Assembly (NCBI GenBank): GCA_027320785.1
Contig: DAHVKR010000033.1
Coordinates: 1-6,433 of the forward strand
Direction of reading: 5' to 3'
DNA from: Bdellovibrionales bacterium
GTDB lineage: Bacteria > Bdellovibrionota > Bdellovibrionia > Bdellovibrionales > Bdellovibrionaceae
DNA length: 6,433 nucleotides
The translations under genes and the position numbers were made by a program. Under the pieces are notes generated by a model, which made no database searches, was not told the origin of the DNA, and worked only from the letters and a program-made list of their open reading frames with translations. Positions 1-5,787 of the stretch are shown here, piece after piece. Within the stretch, counting starts at the first letter, position 1; the number at the start of each line of letters is the position of its first letter.

Positions 1-717
1 GTATTTTTTATACTCTTCGAGCTTAGTTACAATTTCCCTACACTCATCGTCAGTTCCATCAAATGTTGGAATAACCTCGATACCGTCAACAACTCCACCA
101 ACAAAAAGATCATTTAAGGCATTATTAATTGCCGTGAAAACAGATATTTTAGAATCTGTTCTTAATAAACTGTCAGCCGTCACAATCGTATCATTATTAA
201 CATGCGAAAAATAAGAAGCGTTCTGATCAATGATTTCAAATATATCAATCATCATAATATCAGCTCCTGCTTCAATTGTATGAGCTTTACCAAACTCCAC
301 AGCTTTATTTTGAGACTTAGCAAGTTCAATAATCGAACTCATTAATCTAAGAGAGCTTTCAAACGCATCCCGCGCAACAGCTGCACTCTTATAAAAGCGT
401 GGCTCTAAAGAAAGCAACATCACAACAACGGATTTGTTCGGTATTTTTTGTACCACATTCTCGATACTTTCATGATGAGACAAATCGAGAACAATTCGAC
501 TATGGTATTTCAAACTGCCTTTTTTTGAATAAGAGTCAACCCTCTCTCCAAATATCTCTTTATTTTGAAAACTTTGAATAGTCGGATAAATAATTTCTTC
601 CAAATCCAACTTAATTCCGCATCCACAGGGTCTAAGCTCGCTACCCTCTGATATCTTGCCCTCTAGACTCAGCTTCTTAATTTCATTTAAAGGTATAATC
701 CAATCTGTAAATTTCAT
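1..717 (-). CDS. SelD-like / AIR-synthase-family protein, 3' end beyond window
   Basis: An open frame of 239 codons starts at ATG 717-715 and runs off the left edge without a stop. Upstream, ACGAGG lies about 7 bases before the ATG, and the ATG overlaps the stop of the transporter gene (ATGA), so this start is well supported. The visible part resembles the N-terminal half of selenophosphate synthetase (SelD). It has a Cys-Gly-Cys motif (C31, C33) followed by a short helix, then D164 and D182 (TADSLL) spaced like the two metal/ATP Asp of SelD, then an AINNALNDLFVGG motif (196-208) like the SelD segment ATNAISDIFAMGG. AIRS-domain enzymes (SelD, PurM, ThiL, HypE) use ATP to activate a substrate. 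Between the CGC motif and D164 there are about 131 residues, where E. coli SelD has about 32, so about 100 residues are inserted. The Lys that follows CGC in SelD is Gly here. It is probably a SelD paralogue of unknown substrate; true selenophosphate synthesis is uncertain. Confidence 0.72.
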   Translation of the reverse strand, partial: MKFTDWIIPLNEIKKLSLEGKISEGSELRPCGCGIKLDLEEIIYPTIQSFQNKEIFGERVDSYSKKGSLKYHSRIVLDLSHHESIENVVQKIPNKSVVVMLLSLEPRFYKSAAVARDAFESSLRLMSSIIELAKSQNKAVEFGKAHTIEAGADIMMIDIFEIIDQNASYFSHVNNDTIVTADSLLRTDSKISVFTAINNALNDLFVGGVVDGIEVIPTFDGTDDECREIVTKLEEYKKY

Positions 718-1595
718 AGTTTAACCTCGTAAAAAACAAATTGCACGCCCACCATGATAAGAGTGGCTCCAATCCATGTTTTGGCACTGACTACTTCTTC
801 TTTTTTTAAAAAAATTGAGCTCAATAAAATAACAAATAATGGTATAGTGCCCAATAATGGGGCTACAATCTTAACTTCAGATATTTTAAGTATAAATAAG
901 TCTAAAACATCTGTTAAAGCAGTCAGAGTACCCGCGATTACTAAATACTTCATACTACTTTTATTAAGTTCAATTTTTTGTTTTTTACCAGTCAATAGTA
1001 GGTACACCCCGAAAACAACAAGAGCTGATGATGCAGAAGTAAAGGCCGCAATGGCGGGATCTAAAACAAATTGCATTGAATACTTACGTGCTACCATAAT
1101 AAAACCCGCAACTAAGGCAGCGCCTAAAGGGTATAAGTAGTCTTTCTTGTTCTCAGTTTTAGATATATGACCCTTACGAGGACGAGTTAAGACATATGTA
1201 CCAACAATGATAAAGAAAGTGGCGAGCCAAACTTTCCAGGTAGGAAGCTCACTCATCAATAAACTTCCAATTATGATAGCAAAAATAGGCTGAGTTGAAC
1301 GCAAAGGATCGGCTCGACTCGCTCCAATCCGGTCAATGCCCGTATAAGATAAAAAACGAACCAACGGGGGCGCTATAGTACCTATACCCAAGAACATAAG
1401 AAGTCCCTGATAATTCAATGTATGAAAGTTTATAATAATTTTTGGAATTGCGATCATGGCAAGAAATATAAATCCTATTAAAATCGAAACAGCCGTGCCC
1501 GTAGTTGGAGTTGCATTGGCAAATCCTTTTTTTAGCAAAACACGACTTGATGCTGATAACAGACAAAGTATGAAAGTTAGATAAAAACCACTCAC
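714..1595 (-). CDS. EamA-family (drug/metabolite superfamily) inner-membrane transporter
   Basis: A 293-residue, highly hydrophobic protein with about ten membrane segments arranged as two EamA repeats, the usual length for the family. The first repeat ends with the typical run from RADPLRSTQPIFAIIIG (94-110) through MSELPTWKVWLATFFIIVG (114-132). The second repeats the pattern with APLLGTIPLFVILLSS (245-260), a KKEEV turn and WIGATLIMVG (274-283). A charged cytoplasmic linker (139-152) separates the halves. EamA proteins move small metabolites such as amino acids, nucleosides or metabolite waste across the inner membrane; the substrate cannot be read here. The start is GTG at 1595-1593, overlapping the lipoprotein stop as GTGA, with AGG 8 bases upstream. 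Its own stop overlaps the next gene as ATGA. Translational coupling on both sides suggests it transports something that the SelD-like protein makes or uses. Confidence 0.9.
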   Translation of the reverse strand: MSGFYLTFILCLLSASSRVLLKKGFANATPTTGTAVSILIGFIFLAMIAIPKIIINFHTLNYQGLLMFLGIGTIAPPLVRFLSYTGIDRIGASRADPLRSTQPIFAIIIGSLLMSELPTWKVWLATFFIIVGTYVLTRPRKGHISKTENKKDYLYPLGAALVAGFIMVARKYSMQFVLDPAIAAFTSASSALVVFGVYLLLTGKKQKIELNKSSMKYLVIAGTLTALTDVLDLFILKISEVKIVAPLLGTIPLFVILLSSIFLKKEEVVSAKTWIGATLIMVGVQFVFYEVKL

Positions 1596-2944
1596 TTTTT
1601 AGGCCTAGTAAAAAGCAACTTCATAAGTTTATCAGCATTATAGCCAAACAAGCGATACCTGTACTGACTGATATTATATATTTTCTTATCTAAAGAAAAC
1701 TCTATCTGTTCTATGTCGGCACGAATGGCCTTTTTTTCATTTTCGTTTTCAGATTCTTGATATAACTTCTTTAATTGATCTAATGCGATTTGTAGCTTGT
1801 TTTTTCTTTGCTCTCGGGTATCAAAGTCAGAAAACACATATGTATCAAAGAGAATCTCATGAGCTGGGATACATGTTATCATATCAAAGTTTTTTTGTTT
1901 TTCGATATTCTGACTCTGAAGCCTAAGAGATTCATTTTTTAATTCGAAAATTTCTCTATCAAAACTTTGCGCTCGTAATTTTATAAACTCAGAGAGATCT
2001 GAGTGATCCGCATTAAACTGATCACCTCGAATGGAAGCCATCTTCTTAAAAAACTTCTCAAAATCTTCTCCTAAGTGATTTTTACGCTCCACTAATCGAC
2101 TTAGAAAATTTTGACTATCCGCAGCCTTCGCTAAATCAGGTGCATTTTCTTGTATCAAATCAAATGTCACATTCGAAAAGTTTGTGAAATCCCCAGCCTT
2201 TGCTGGCTTAAAAAAGCTCAGAAAAAAATCATCTGGAATTGATTCAATAGCTCTGGCAAATTGATGAAGAGCCGTTAAATTTAAGTCGTAATCTTTTCTG
2301 AAGTAACTTCTCCAGTAGAATCTATATCCAACCCCGCCTGGTGCATACCATGGAGTGCTGTAATCATATCTTAATTCATCTTGGCCTAATAAATACCACT
2401 CAACTGAATTATCAATTCTTTCGATTCCAACAGGCTTATTTGATTCAGAACCAATTACTATAAATTGTTTAGGATGAACATGATAATTTAAAGAAGCCCA
2501 GCCCATAATAAAATTTCGCCCAACATCGAACAAAGCATTCTTCGGAAGCTCAGTAAAAGTAAAGTCATAAAAAGTACCAATATTTTTTTGGAAAATCTGA
2601 GCGGTTCCTGGGACAGGTTTCCCATTTATATTAAGGGTGATTTTATGTATTTCAGGTGTCGGCAAACCCAAAAAATGATAAAGACGCCATTGTGCGATCG
2701 CTCCGTCCACTTGAAATCTGCCATACTTAAATAACCACTCTCTTCCAAATTGATCGCGCAATACAAACTTAACAGTAGCAAATGTATCAACTTTTTGATT
2801 AGAAAGTTCGAATCTAAGGTTTTTGAAATTTTCATTTTGAAGCTTTTCTGCCTCATTAAATTTTTGAATTGCATCTTGCCATTCTGGCTGAGAAGAGTGC
2901 TTACAAGCGACCAAAAGTAGACATGCTAATAATACTACTTTCAC
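1592..2944 (-). CDS. Lipoprotein with atypical kinase-like (CotH/PI3K/HipA-type) domain
   Basis: A 450-residue protein with a lipoprotein signal: a short hydrophobic run and lipobox LVAC, so C14 would be lipidated. K15 follows the Cys, so there is no Asp retention signal and outer-membrane anchoring is likely. Residues 60-185 resemble an atypical kinase. WLFKYG (70-75) offers a Lys like the ATP Lys. A helix and strand segment (WRLYHFLGLPTPEI, then NGKPVPG at 107-113) resemble the N-lobe of CotH kinases. HVHPKQFIV (155-163) and RIDNS (176-180) sit where PI3K-like kinases have DRHxxNxxV and IDFG. D178 would be the metal Asp, but the catalytic Asp and the Asn are replaced by H155 and Q160. It may be a pseudokinase or use unusual chemistry. 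Residues 320-420 are charged and Gln/Glu/Lys-rich, probably coiled coil. The start is GTG with AGGGGG five bases upstream. It is the first gene of the cassette. The fold is my inference from motifs; the lipoprotein call is firm. Confidence 0.75.
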   Translation of the reverse strand: MKVVLLACLLLVACKHSSQPEWQDAIQKFNEAEKLQNENFKNLRFELSNQKVDTFATVKFVLRDQFGREWLFKYGRFQVDGAIAQWRLYHFLGLPTPEIHKITLNINGKPVPGTAQIFQKNIGTFYDFTFTELPKNALFDVGRNFIMGWASLNYHVHPKQFIVIGSESNKPVGIERIDNSVEWYLLGQDELRYDYSTPWYAPGGVGYRFYWRSYFRKDYDLNLTALHQFARAIESIPDDFFLSFFKPAKAGDFTNFSNVTFDLIQENAPDLAKAADSQNFLSRLVERKNHLGEDFEKFFKKMASIRGDQFNADHSDLSEFIKLRAQSFDREIFELKNESLRLQSQNIEKQKNFDMITCIPAHEILFDTYVFSDFDTREQRKNKLQIALDQLKKLYQESENENEKKAIRADIEQIEFSLDKKIYNISQYRYRLFGYNADKLMKLLFTRPKK

Positions 2945-2949
2945 ACTGA

Positions 2950-2955
2950 CCCCCT
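2950..2955 (-). promoter_or_regulatory. Strong ribosome binding site of the lipoprotein gene
   Basis: On the minus strand AGGGGG sits five bases before the GTG at 2944. It fixes this GTG as the start and fits the position of the lipoprotein signal peptide. Confidence 0.7.
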
Positions 2956-2965
2956 GGCAGATGTT

Positions 2966-2994
2966 ATTCTACAAAGACAAAAATTGAAAAACAA
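2966..2994 (-). promoter_or_regulatory. Candidate sigma-70-type promoter of the three-gene cassette
   Basis: Minus strand: TTGTTT (-35, at 2994-2989, matching only the TTG), a 17-base spacer, then TAGAAT (-10, at 2971-2966, five of six consensus bases). Transcription would start near 2959, just before the ribosome binding site. The surrounding stretch is A/T-rich, so chance matches are likely. The 124-base gap to the FecR-like gene (2945-3068) holds nothing else I can recognise. Confidence 0.4.
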
Positions 2995-3068
2995 ACAAGG
3001 CGAGACAAAGGTAGTGAGATTGTATTGGGGCTTCAATAAACGCTTTAAAAGGAAATCATAGAGATTCG

Positions 3069-4022
3069 CTAATAATCACATTTTTTGGCTGCTGACGTCC
3101 AGCCTGCCATTTTATCACAGGCACCCTCTTGCACGACTTGAGAATCTTTCCAAATACCATCTGCTGTACAACGCATCCGAATACAACCTTCCTTTTTCTT
3201 CCTCCAGATACAATCCCCGAGATCTCCTACAGGTTTTGTACAAATCGCATTAATCTTATTATGTTGTTCATGATGAGCCTGGGCTTTAAGTTCCCTGTCT
3301 CGACGTTTCCGCTCAAATTCTAATGAGTAGTTTTGATGATCTTGAGAGGTTATTTTTTGAACCTCCATCCATCGACCCTTCGGAATTTTTCGCCCTTCCA
3401 AAAGTAGATCATAGGCAATCTCACCCTCTTCCAGTACTCCTCGAAAAGAAATCCTTTCCCCACTTTTCAAAGCGACCTTGTCATCTGAGTTTAAAATGTT
3501 CACTTCAAGCTTTCCTTGAAGATCTAGAATGTCCGCCAAGGCTCTTTCTTTATCCACATGATAGACCCAAAGACCTTCAGGTTGGTGAACTTCAAAAAAA
3601 GGTGTGGAAAACACGAAATCAAAGGTTGGTTTCCGAATTTGCAACCTTAGAATTCCCTCTTTCAACTTAATTTGCTTAAATTGTCGGCTTTCCCACCCAA
3701 TAATAGGGATTTCAAAATCCGTATCTCCATAAGCTGTTAAAATCATCTGAGGGTTTAATTGAATTTGAGTCTCAGCACCTTTTTCCAAACGCAATTCAAG
3801 GCGATCCGCCACTTTAGAGCGCATTGTCCAGGGTTTTACCTTCGCACTGAGACTTAAATCCACAACCTTCCCTTTGACGCTTAACACACGAATGGGAGGC
3901 GCAACTTTGGGAGTTTTATGGGTTGAATGCGATAATTGGGGTTGAGCCCAAACTCGATCCACCGGGACCATAAAAACAATGGAAAGAAAAAAAATCAGTA
4001 TAGTTAATCTCAGAATTCCCAT
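3069..4022 (-). CDS. Exported FecR-like protein with C-terminal six-cysteine module
   Basis: A 317-residue protein beginning with a signal peptide: a hydrophobic stretch (6-20) and a VWA cleavage site after residue 26. Residues about 43-195 look like a FecR-type beta-rich domain: a VLSVKGKV strand, a KGAETQIQL segment, then TPFFEV, ADILDLQGKLEV and LKSGERISF. Such domains usually bind or sense in the periplasm, and many occur outside iron-siderophore signalling. A charged, Arg/Lys/Glu-rich helix follows (about 232-256). The C-terminus is a compact module with Cys at 261, 271, 280, 285, 302 and 315, probably three disulfides if periplasmic. No sigma factor or TonB receptor gene adjoins it, so classic FecR signalling is not supported. 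The ATG at 4022 has only a weak AAGAAG two bases upstream. The gene is divergent from the barrel protein gene and ends 124 bases before the left cassette. Confidence 0.75.
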   Translation of the reverse strand: MGILRLTILIFFLSIVFMVPVDRVWAQPQLSHSTHKTPKVAPPIRVLSVKGKVVDLSLSAKVKPWTMRSKVADRLELRLEKGAETQIQLNPQMILTAYGDTDFEIPIIGWESRQFKQIKLKEGILRLQIRKPTFDFVFSTPFFEVHQPEGLWVYHVDKERALADILDLQGKLEVNILNSDDKVALKSGERISFRGVLEEGEIAYDLLLEGRKIPKGRWMEVQKITSQDHQNYSLEFERKRRDRELKAQAHHEQHNKINAICTKPVGDLGDCIWRKKKEGCIRMRCTADGIWKDSQVVQEGACDKMAGWTSAAKKCDY

Positions 4023-4032
4023 AACTTCTTGT

Positions 4033-4062
4033 ATGATGAATTCGAAACTACAAGCTTGTCAA
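4033..4062 (-). promoter_or_regulatory. Candidate promoter of the FecR-like gene
   Basis: Minus strand: an exact TTGACA (4062-4057), an 18-base spacer, then CATCAT (4038-4033, four of six). The predicted transcript would start only a few bases before the ATG at 4022, so it would be nearly leaderless, in keeping with the poor ribosome binding site. Its -35 box overlaps that of the opposite promoter. Confidence 0.4.
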
Positions 4063-4083
4063 AGGTCTTAAAACTGCTACCAT
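4056..4083 (+). promoter_or_regulatory. Candidate promoter of the barrel protein-mreB pair
   Basis: Plus strand: TTGTCA (4056-4061, five of six), a 16-base spacer, then TACCAT (4078-4083, four of six). The start of transcription would fall at or just before the ATG at 4091, again nearly leaderless, and no clear Shine-Dalgarno sequence precedes that ATG. The palindromes CAAGCTTG (4051-4058) and TTCGAA (4041-4046) lie nearby and could be operator sites, but short palindromes like these are common by chance. Confidence 0.4.
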
Positions 4084-4090
4084 AAAGAAC

Positions 4091-4720
4091 ATGACTCAGA
4101 AAAAAATCTTACTTCCCATTATTTTCTTCTTTAGTTTCTTGAACCTAGCTCAAGCGAGCTATCTTTCTCTTGGAGAATCGGGGGAACTCATTCCAGAGGG
4201 AACTTATCAAGTCGGAGCCGCCCCACAACTTCAGACCAACCATAATGGGGGCTTTAATATCGGAGCTTTCCTTGATGCCGCCTGGACAGATTCTCTTTCC
4301 TCTCGCTTTATGGTCGGAGCGGGAGATGTGGACTTTTATGTTTCGGGAAGTGCTAAGTTTGTCCCATTCCCTGATGTCGCCCGACAGCCTGCTATAGGTG
4401 TTAAGTTGAGCCTTTGGTATGCTCGCAATAATGCGAGTAATATTAACACCCTTCAGCTAGCTCCTCTTGTAAGCAAACGATTCCAAACAGACAACGGCCT
4501 TCTCGTACCCTATGCCGCCTACGGAATCAGCAATTACAGCACGGATAGTAAATCTAAAACGGGAGAACAGTTTTTTATTGGTTCTGACTGGAAAAATCCC
4601 GACTTCGAAAATGTGACTCTAACAGGCGAGGTCGCCTTTTCCCTTAAAGACAGTACCAGCAGCGTTTCTGTTTTTGCTAGTCTCCCCTTTGATAGCCAAA
4701 AAGGATTTAACTTAAAATGA
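4091..4720 (+). CDS. Small outer-membrane beta-barrel protein (hypothetical)
   Basis: A 209-residue protein with a clear signal peptide (KK, hydrophobic 6-19, AQA cleavage after residue 22). The mature part of about 187 residues has alternating hydrophobic and polar strands with aromatic residues and Gly/Asn/Ser turns, for example SRFMVGAGDVDFYVSGSAKF, AIGVKLSLWYAR, LLVPYAAYGISNYS and SVSVFASLPF. This suits an 8-stranded outer-membrane barrel. I do not recognise the family. It ends in Lys rather than the usual terminal Phe/Trp. Its stop TGA overlaps the mreB ATG (ATGA), so the two are translationally coupled and should be made together. The ATG at 4091 is chosen because the signal peptide begins there. 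A role in cell-envelope shape or division alongside MreB is inference from the context only. Confidence 0.7.
   Translation: MTQKKILLPIIFFFSFLNLAQASYLSLGESGELIPEGTYQVGAAPQLQTNHNGGFNIGAFLDAAWTDSLSSRFMVGAGDVDFYVSGSAKFVPFPDVARQPAIGVKLSLWYARNNASNINTLQLAPLVSKRFQTDNGLLVPYAAYGISNYSTDSKSKTGEQFFIGSDWKNPDFENVTLTGEVAFSLKDSTSSVSVFASLPFDSQKGFNLK
4701..4705 (+). promoter_or_regulatory. Ribosome binding site of mreB inside the upstream gene
   Basis: AAGGA lies 11 bases before the ATG at 4717 and 14 before the second, in-frame ATG at 4720 (the sequence is ATGATG). The distance favours 4717, though both are somewhat far and coupling to the upstream stop may matter more. Confidence 0.45.
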
Positions 4721-5763
4721 TGATCTTCAATTGGTTTCGGAATGAAACAGGAACAGCCGCTGATATCTATGTAGATCTCGGCACAGCCAATACTCTGATT
4801 GCTGGCCGAGGACATGGCATTATCCTCAATGAGCCGTCTCTTGTAGCTTATTCCGAAATATCTCCCGGGCGAAGACGCATTCTCGCCATCGGCTCTGAGG
4901 TCAAAGAAATTTTAGCAAAAACACCAGGAAATACTTTTATTTTAAAACCCGTGCGTGATGGGGTTATTGCCGATTTCGACTTTGCTCAAGAAATGCTTAA
5001 ACATTTTCTCAGTAAACCCCTTGTTCTCAAAGCGTTTTCCCGCCCTCGGGTGATCGTCTCTCTTCCTTATGGAGTCACAGAAGTCGAAAAGAAAGCTGTC
5101 GTAGAGGCCTGTCAATCAGCCGGTGCCCGTGAAGTTTTTTTGATTGATGAGCCTATGGCCGCCGCCATCGGCGCCGATCTCCCCGTGAAATCAGCTCGAG
5201 GAAGCATGATTGTCGACATTGGGGGTGGAACGACAGAAATCGCCGTCATCGCTCTTACTGATATCGTCTACTGCGAAGCCGTTAAAATCGGTGGCCATAA
5301 AATGGACGAAGGAATTATTGACTACTTTAAAAAGGAAAAGAAAATCGTTCTTTCAGAATCCACGGCAGAAGAGCTTAAAGTTCATTTTGGTACTGCCGTT
5401 CCTCGAAAAAATATTCGAGTCACCATGGTACAAGGACGAGACGCCGCCACGGGGTTAACAAAAACTTTGGAAATTAGCTCTGAAGATGTGGGCACAGCCA
5501 TTAATGACTCCCTCGAAGTTATTATCAATGGTATTCATCGAGCTCTCGAAAAAACTCCCCCCGAACTCGTCAGTGATTTAATTGAAAATGGCCTTGTACT
5601 TGCCGGTGGCGGAGCCTTGATACGAGATTTTGATATTCGCATTCAAAATGAAGTTCGAATCCCTGTTCGCGTGGCTCCAAATCCTTTAACTGCCATTGCT
5701 GTGGGTGGATCAAAAGTTCTAGAAGACCGAGATCTTCTTCAAAAAATTCAATTGGAAATGTAG
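4717..5763 (+). CDS. mreB: MreB-type actin-like rod-shape protein
   Basis: A 348-residue protein, the usual length for MreB, which forms ATP-dependent filaments under the inner membrane and guides the elongasome that builds lateral peptidoglycan. Nucleotide-site motifs are intact: phosphate-1 VDLGTANTLI (19-28), the DGVIADF segment (81-87), LPYGVTEVEKKAV (116-128), FLIDEPMAAAIGA (141-153), phosphate-2 VDIGGGTTE (166-174) and the adenosine motif LAGGGALI (295-302). The N-terminus MMIFNWF is short and hydrophobic, like the membrane-binding helix of Gram-negative MreB. Odd points: IDEP (D144) where E. coli has IEEP, and GGHKMDEG (H194) where most have GGD. No mreC or mreD follows; the next gene is convergent. 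It is coupled to a barrel protein upstream, so it may be a second, specialised MreB paralogue. Confidence 0.95.
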   Translation: MMIFNWFRNETGTAADIYVDLGTANTLIAGRGHGIILNEPSLVAYSEISPGRRRILAIGSEVKEILAKTPGNTFILKPVRDGVIADFDFAQEMLKHFLSKPLVLKAFSRPRVIVSLPYGVTEVEKKAVVEACQSAGAREVFLIDEPMAAAIGADLPVKSARGSMIVDIGGGTTEIAVIALTDIVYCEAVKIGGHKMDEGIIDYFKKEKKIVLSESTAEELKVHFGTAVPRKNIRVTMVQGRDAATGLTKTLEISSEDVGTAINDSLEVIINGIHRALEKTPPELVSDLIENGLVLAGGGALIRDFDIRIQNEVRIPVRVAPNPLTAIAVGGSKVLEDRDLLQKIQLEM

Positions 5764-5787
5764 TCTTACTTTTTTTGGTCTTCCAAT
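5751..5787 (-). terminator. Inverted repeat across the convergent gene ends, possible terminator
   Basis: ATTGGAA (5751-5757) pairs with TTCCAAT (5781-5787) around a 23-base loop that includes both stop codons. On the minus strand six T follow after four bases (5746-5741), as expected of a weak intrinsic terminator for the aminotransferase gene. On the plus strand no T-run follows. The stem is short and A/T-rich, so this is a weak call. Confidence 0.25.

Noticed and set aside
244..273. EAGADIMMID as evidence for a quinolinate phosphoribosyltransferase-like enzyme
   Set aside because: The similarity is one short strand-turn motif, and the surrounding sequence matches AIRS proteins better.
595..627. 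Possible selenocysteine site in the SelD-like gene
   Set aside because: Both positions of the CGC motif are ordinary Cys codons (TGT, TGC), with no in-frame TGA.
754..1140. Plus-strand reading frame of 128 codons
   Set aside because: It lies wholly antisense to the membrane segments of the EamA transporter and has no independent motifs.
3023..3036. ATTG...CAAT inverted repeat after the FecR-like gene as a terminator
   Set aside because: The stem is only four base pairs and no T-run follows on the minus strand.
3323..3670. Plus-strand reading frame of 115 codons
   Set aside because: It is antisense to the FecR-like gene, which has a signal peptide and recognisable domain.
4534..4815. Minus-strand reading frame across the barrel/mreB junction
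   Set aside because: It is antisense to two well-supported genes and has no recognisable features.
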